Assembly: GCA_015482705.2 (NCBI GenBank)
Contig: JADMLA020000013.1
Span: 1 to 55,302 of the forward strand
Origin: Prosthecochloris sp.
GTDB lineage: Bacteria > Bacteroidota > Chlorobiia > Chlorobiales > Chlorobiaceae
Direction: 5' to 3'
DNA: 55,302 nt
Below the pieces are notes generated by a model. That model worked only from the letters and a program-made list of their open reading frames with translations, did no database searches and was not told the origin of the DNA. A program made the translations under genes and the position numbers. Below, piece by piece: positions 52,066 through 55,302 of this stretch (position 1 is the stretch's first letter; each line of letters starts with the position of its first letter).

Positions 52066-52839
52066 ATGGATTCTGGTAATAAACCGAGCAAAAAGCTTGA
52101 GCAGTATCGCTACTTCCTCAAAGACAGCATCCGTCAAACGATCGATTTCACCCGAACCGCGCAAAGCCGCCGCTTGCCTGCGCCTCCCTTGCAAAAGCCA
52201 TGTCCTGAAGACGCGGTTAGGATCGATCTGCCCAACGGCCAGCGTTCATTGAAGAAATGCTGCTCGATGACGGTGGGGGATGCAATCGCCGGACGGGAAA
52301 GCATGCGCTTTTACACAGATGAATCCCTCGACCTCGATGAACTGTCCGCCCTGCTCTGGGCGACACAGGGTATACGCCATGTGCTGAGCGAAGAGTGCGC
52401 CTTGCGAACCGTTCCGTCAGCAGGGGCTCGGCATTCTTTCGAAACATATGTTGCAGCGAGCAATGTAGAAGAATTGCCTGCCGGACTCTATCGCTACCTG
52501 CCTTTGGACCATCAGCTGCTGCAGCTTTTTCTCGATGAGAAGATAGGCGACAAGGCCTCATGGGCCTGCATGGCGCAGCGCTTCGTCGCCGGTGCCGCTC
52601 TAACCTTTTTCTGGACGACTATTCCTGCACGCATGGAGTGGCGTTATGACCTAGCGGCCCACAAGGTGATCGCCCTCGACGCCGGGCACGTCTGCCAGAA
52701 CCTCTACCTCGCCTGCACCGCCCTCGGCGCGGGCACCTGTGCCATAGCCGCCTATGATCAAGCCGAATGCGACCGTCTGCTCGGGGTTGATGGGGAGGAG
52801 GAGTTTACAGTGTATATCGCACCGGTAGGGAAGGTATGA
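52066..52839 (+). CDS. SagB/ThcOx-type nitroreductase
   Basis: 257 residues of nitroreductase fold. RESMRFYTDESLDLDELSALLWATQG, VPSAGARHSFETYVAASN, GLYRYLPLDHQL and the C-terminal FMN contacts LDAGHVCQNLYLACTALGAGTCAIAAYD match the SagB/ThcOx group. Known members oxidize azolines in RiPP maturation, but many free-standing copies have unknown substrates. No cyclodehydratase (YcaO) or precursor is adjacent, so a RiPP role here is unproven. It is cytoplasmic and monocistronic. Confidence 0.88.
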   Translation: MDSGNKPSKKLEQYRYFLKDSIRQTIDFTRTAQSRRLPAPPLQKPCPEDAVRIDLPNGQRSLKKCCSMTVGDAIAGRESMRFYTDESLDLDELSALLWATQGIRHVLSEECALRTVPSAGARHSFETYVAASNVEELPAGLYRYLPLDHQLLQLFLDEKIGDKASWACMAQRFVAGAALTFFWTTIPARMEWRYDLAAHKVIALDAGHVCQNLYLACTALGAGTCAIAAYDQAECDRLLGVDGEEEFTVYIAPVGKV

Positions 52840-52842
52840 GGG

Positions 52843-52979
52843 TACCGCTATACATTTGCTGCGCAACATGATTTCTTCGTTGTGCAGTGCTCAAAATCCT
52901 CATGAACTTATTGTAACACTCCGGTTTCTGCGCTCCGTCCGCCTCGTACTCAAGGCGCTCGCGACAATGTATAGCGGTA
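52843..52979 (+). repeat. Dispersed repeat family B, copy 2, with terminal inverted repeats
   Basis: 137 bp bounded by perfect 14-bp inverted repeats TACCGCTATACATT (52843-52856) and AATGTATAGCGGTA (52966-52979). Inside is the family B core (GTGCTCAAAATCCTCATG, CACTCCGGTTTCTGCGCTCC, GTCCGCC, CTCGCGAC). It begins 3 bp past the nitroreductase stop and may act as its transcription end. The layout suggests a MITE-like mobile unit. Confidence 0.65.
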
Positions 52980-53091
52980 ACTTTTTCAGTGAATCACTCC
53001 AATATAGAGCACCGGAATCAATTGAATTATATTTGCATGTTTATACATCGTATAATACTGTATAAATATCTTCTATATAAAATGTCTTGTC

Positions 53092-53727
53092 ATGTCCAAT
53101 CTGATCCCTCAACATGGCGGCTATCGAAGATTGAAAAGTTTTCAGATGGCGCAACTTGTCTATGATGTTACGGTTCGTTTTGTTGAGCGTTACATCGATA
53201 GGTACAGCCGGACGAAGGATCAGATGGTGCAGGCGGCACGGAGTGGTGTACAGAATATTGCCGAGGGATCACAGGCTTCGGCGACATCGAAAAAGACCGA
53301 GCTGAAACTGACCCAGGCTCGGGCGAGTCTTGAAGAACTGAAACTGGACTACGAGGATTTTTTGCGTCAACGGGGCTACATGATTTGGGGAAAAGAAATC
53401 CCCCTCCGTCAGGAGTTGGTAGACAGACGATGCCGAACTGCCGATGAGGTGGCGAGCTGGGTGAAGGAGATGGCTGGAAGTGGACGGAATGGACTTGGTG
53501 GACAGGGAAAAAATGGACAAAAGGTGTCCACAGGGTCCACTCCGTCCACGTTGTCTACAAAAGATTATTCTGAGCTTTCAGCTAATGCAGCACTGGTTTT
53601 GATAGCGGTAGCGTGTTCACTGCTCGACCGTCAGGTTGAGCGGCTGGCGAAGGATTTTGAAAACGAGGGAGGTTTTACCGAGCGTTTGTACAGGGTGCGA
53701 AGCATCAGAAGGAAGGGACTTCAGTAG
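53092..53727 (+). CDS. Four-helix-bundle protein with C-terminal suffix domain (S23-like)
   Basis: 211 residues. The first part (about 17-125) is the S23/avd-like four-helix bundle: FQMAQLVYDVTVRFVERYIDRY, TKDQMVQAARSGVQNIAEGSQAS and RASLEELKLDYEDFLRQRGY. A Gly/Ser/Thr-rich linker (about 127-156) separates it from a last helical part (SANAALVLIAVACSLLDRQVERLAKDF) matching the four-helix suffix domain. Relatives occur in ribosomal RNA intervening sequences and retroelements, but this class has no assigned function. The linker DNA is an inverted repeat. Confidence 0.85.
   Translation: MSNLIPQHGGYRRLKSFQMAQLVYDVTVRFVERYIDRYSRTKDQMVQAARSGVQNIAEGSQASATSKKTELKLTQARASLEELKLDYEDFLRQRGYMIWGKEIPLRQELVDRRCRTADEVASWVKEMAGSGRNGLGGQGKNGQKVSTGSTPSTLSTKDYSELSANAALVLIAVACSLLDRQVERLAKDFENEGGFTERLYRVRSIRRKGLQ
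53480..53549 (+). repeat. Inverted repeat of 9-bp units inside the four-helix gene
   Basis: Left arm 53480-53503 holds three GGAC units at roughly 9-bp spacing (TGGACGGAA, TGGACTTGG, TGGACAGGG). Right arm 53526-53549 holds the inverted GTCCAC units. About 20 of 24 positions pair. It encodes the linker (SGRNGLGGQ...VSTGSTPSTLST) and could change length by slippage. Confidence 0.75.
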
Positions 53728-53733
53728 TCATTT

Positions 53734-54201
53734 TCACGCTTCGGGTTTTTCTCCGCCTTTCACTTCTTCGAAATCCGCTTCGACGGCATGGGTGACCGGG
53801 GCTTCTTCCTGAACGACTTCGCCTTCCCATTCGATGAACTTGTCCAAGTCGCGGTTGATCGACGCAAGGACGGCGGTGAGAACGGCGACATCGTCTGCGA
53901 AACCGAGAAGCGGGATGAAATCGAAGATGGCGTCGAACGGTGTGACGAAGTAAATGATCGCCGTAAAGGCAAGTATGATCGTTTGCCAGGGGATGACGCT
54001 GTACTCTTTGTTGAGCCAGCTTTTCAGCATGCGCAGCATCGCCTGAAGCTTGTCGGTGATTTCCTGAAACTGCGATGAAGCTTTGGCCGCGTTCGCCTTG
54101 TTGAGCGCAGAGTCTATGATTTGCTTCACTTTTTCAGGATTGCGCGCGACGTTTTCCGCTTTCTTTTTCGCCCGCTCGAATGCTTTTTCCCTTGCGTTCA
54201 T
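53734..54201 (-). CDS. DUF1232 (YkvA-like) membrane protein
   Basis: 155 residues. A basic helical N terminus (KAFERAKKKAENVARNPEKVKQII) precedes the DUF1232 core IILAFTAIIYFVTPFDAIFDFIPLLGFADDVAVLTAVL, with its signature proline/aspartate turn. The Glu-rich C terminus is disordered. Function is unknown for the family. Its stop faces the four-helix gene's stop, and it lies 27 bp downstream of the rhomboid gene on the same strand. Confidence 0.9.
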   Translation of the reverse strand: MNAREKAFERAKKKAENVARNPEKVKQIIDSALNKANAAKASSQFQEITDKLQAMLRMLKSWLNKEYSVIPWQTIILAFTAIIYFVTPFDAIFDFIPLLGFADDVAVLTAVLASINRDLDKFIEWEGEVVQEEAPVTHAVEADFEEVKGGEKPEA

Positions 54202-54228
54202 CCTCGATTTCCTCTTTTCGGCTACTGC

Positions 54229-55065
54229 TTACTTACTGCCTGCTTTCAATAACTTCCTTTTTTCTTCCTCGGTCAAAGACTCGTATCCTTGGCGGGATAT
54301 TTTATCCAGAATCGCGTCGATTTCCTCTTCGCTGACCTGCAGGCCGGTTTCTTCCCTGTCTTTTTTATAAAGCTTGGGGCCACTGCGTTCGTCCTGTTTG
54401 GGAAAGGTTTTGTCCAGCCAGTCGGAGAATGAAAAACCCTGCTGCCGGAACTTGATGTAAGCGAAGCCGACCACCATGCCTCCGAGGTGGGCGAAATGAG
54501 CGATATTGCTGCCGCTGCCCATACCTGCATTGTTGATGCCCATCAGCAGTTCGAGCGCTGCGTACCCTGCTATGAAATATTTTGCCTTGATCGGGAACAG
54601 AAAGTAGAGAAAGATGTAACGGTCGGGAAACATCATACCGAATGCGAGCAGAATGCCGAACACCGCACCGGAAGCTCCAACTGTCGGATACGGACTGCCG
54701 ATGGTCGTCAGCAGATTGATCAGGGCTGCCCCGATACCGCATATGAAGTAATAAGTGGTGAACTCTTTCGTTCCCCAGTAGTTTGCTATCTCCGTTCCGA
54801 ATAGCCAGAGTGCAAACATATTGAAAAAAATATGGGGAAATCCTGGTCCGTGCATGAACATGTAGGTGACGAGCTGCCATATCTGGAAATTATACTCACC
54901 CGATGAAGCTATCGGCCACAGTGGGCCGAAGAATTGCACCAAGGGACTAATAGGAGAGAAATACTGTATGAAAAAGACCAGAATATTGGCAATGATGAGT
55001 GTTTTAATTGCCGGGGGCATTACCTGAAATCCGCCCGGGCTATATGGTTGGTTATAATTGTTCAT
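54229..55065 (-). CDS. Rhomboid family intramembrane serine protease
   Basis: 278 residues with about six transmembrane segments. The dyad is Ser132 in VGASGAVFGILLAFG and His193 in AHFAHLGGMVVG. Other conserved parts are QLVTYMFMHGPGFPHIFFNMFALWLFG. A hydrophilic C-terminal tail (about 215-278) ends in SEEEIDAILDKISRQGYESLTEEEKRKLLK, a common short extension in this rhomboid group. Substrates unknown. Confidence 0.93.
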   Translation of the reverse strand: MNNYNQPYSPGGFQVMPPAIKTLIIANILVFFIQYFSPISPLVQFFGPLWPIASSGEYNFQIWQLVTYMFMHGPGFPHIFFNMFALWLFGTEIANYWGTKEFTTYYFICGIGAALINLLTTIGSPYPTVGASGAVFGILLAFGMMFPDRYIFLYFLFPIKAKYFIAGYAALELLMGINNAGMGSGSNIAHFAHLGGMVVGFAYIKFRQQGFSFSDWLDKTFPKQDERSGPKLYKKDREETGLQVSEEEIDAILDKISRQGYESLTEEEKRKLLKAGSK

Positions 55066-55142
55066 TCAGTACAAGTTCAACTCTTTGTTTTCATGTTTTC
55101 TCTTACAAGGGGGGTGCAGCTGATCCTAATGTCAGCGAACTG

Positions 55143-55302
55143 TTAATCGTTCAGCGCTGCGATGCCGGGAAGAACTTTTCCTTCCAGGAACTCGAGACTC
55201 GCACCCCCGCCGGTTGATATATGGGTAATACCGGATGCAAGCCCCGCTTTCATGACCGCGGCAGCGGAATCGCCACCTCCGACGATGGAGATGGTGCCTT
55301 TT
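55143..55302 (-). CDS. pgk: Phosphoglycerate kinase, C-terminal end
   Basis: Only the last 53 codons are in the window; the gene continues past the right edge. KGTISIVGGGDSAAAVMKAG and HISTGGGASLEFLEGKVLPGIAAL are the nucleotide-binding C-terminal motifs of Pgk. It interconverts 1,3-bisphosphoglycerate and 3-phosphoglycerate with ADP/ATP in glycolysis and gluconeogenesis. The stop is TAA (55143-55145). Confidence 0.96.
   Translation of the reverse strand, partial: KGTISIVGGGDSAAAVMKAGLASGITHISTGGGASLEFLEGKVLPGIAALND

Noticed and set aside
52066..52839. SagB-type gene as part of a thiazole/oxazole RiPP cluster
   Set aside because: No YcaO cyclodehydratase, E1-like partner or precursor lies nearby, and free-standing SagB-like nitroreductases are common.

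Overview
The window is a chromosomal segment of a green sulfur bacterium (Chlorobiaceae). The evidence is a geranylgeranyl reductase of the BchP type, a flavocytochrome c sulfide dehydrogenase pair (FccAB), a DsrE-like sulfur protein at the left edge, an 88-residue ATP synthase epsilon subunit of the short chlorobial form, and the gene order around the replication origin. Base composition is moderate (my impression is slightly below 50% GC). Prosthecochloris or a close relative is my guess; the genus is not proven by anything I can see. No phage, plasmid, CRISPR array or complete insertion sequence is visible.

Layout. 1-3.9 kb: a partial DsrE-like gene, dodecin, a small Cys-rich protein, GTP-dependent PEP carboxykinase and a TlpA-like thioredoxin. 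4.0-8.7 kb: tRNA-Thr(CGT), atpD-atpC with a clear terminator, LD-carboxypeptidase, clpS, a XRE-cupin regulator and a flavodoxin. 8.8-12.4 kb: the accessory stretch, where a strongly translated Cys-rich precursor-like gene sits 12 bp upstream of a radical SAM/SPASM protein with a PqqD-like domain (a probable RiPP locus), facing a secreted beta-rich protein. 13-16.3 kb: glyS, then bchP coupled to an unknown multi-pass membrane protein. 16.3-24.2 kb: ctpA, dapD and an RNase E/G with an acidic insertion on the minus strand; rnhB, yraN and gyrB on the plus strand. 24.2-29.1 kb: a minus-strand operon secD-secF-lipoprotein-surA-like for protein export and outer-membrane biogenesis. 29.7-31.4 kb: fccA-fccB.

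Origin region, 32-50 kb. mnmG is bracketed by two parS-like ParB sites. It is followed by a family B DNA polymerase and a flavodiiron protein. A CYTH protein, a PDZ-less M50 protease and then, in minus-strand transcription order, dnaA-dnaN-recF-DUF721 follow. DnaA-box clusters lie on both sides of dnaA, and rpmH-rnpA-yidD-yidC diverges from it. This is the replication origin. A ROK kinase and an RlmD-type methyltransferase continue to the right. 50.4-55.3 kb: purT, a SagB-type nitroreductase, a four-helix-suffix protein with an internal inverted repeat, DUF1232, rhomboid, and the 3' end of pgk.

Two dispersed repeat families are visible. Family A has three copies, each just past the 3' end of a gene (pckG, fccB, fprA/CYTH). 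Family B has two copies, one of them bounded by 14-bp terminal inverted repeats. The best candidate for a new system is the radical SAM/Cys-rich precursor pair at 9.7-11.6 kb.
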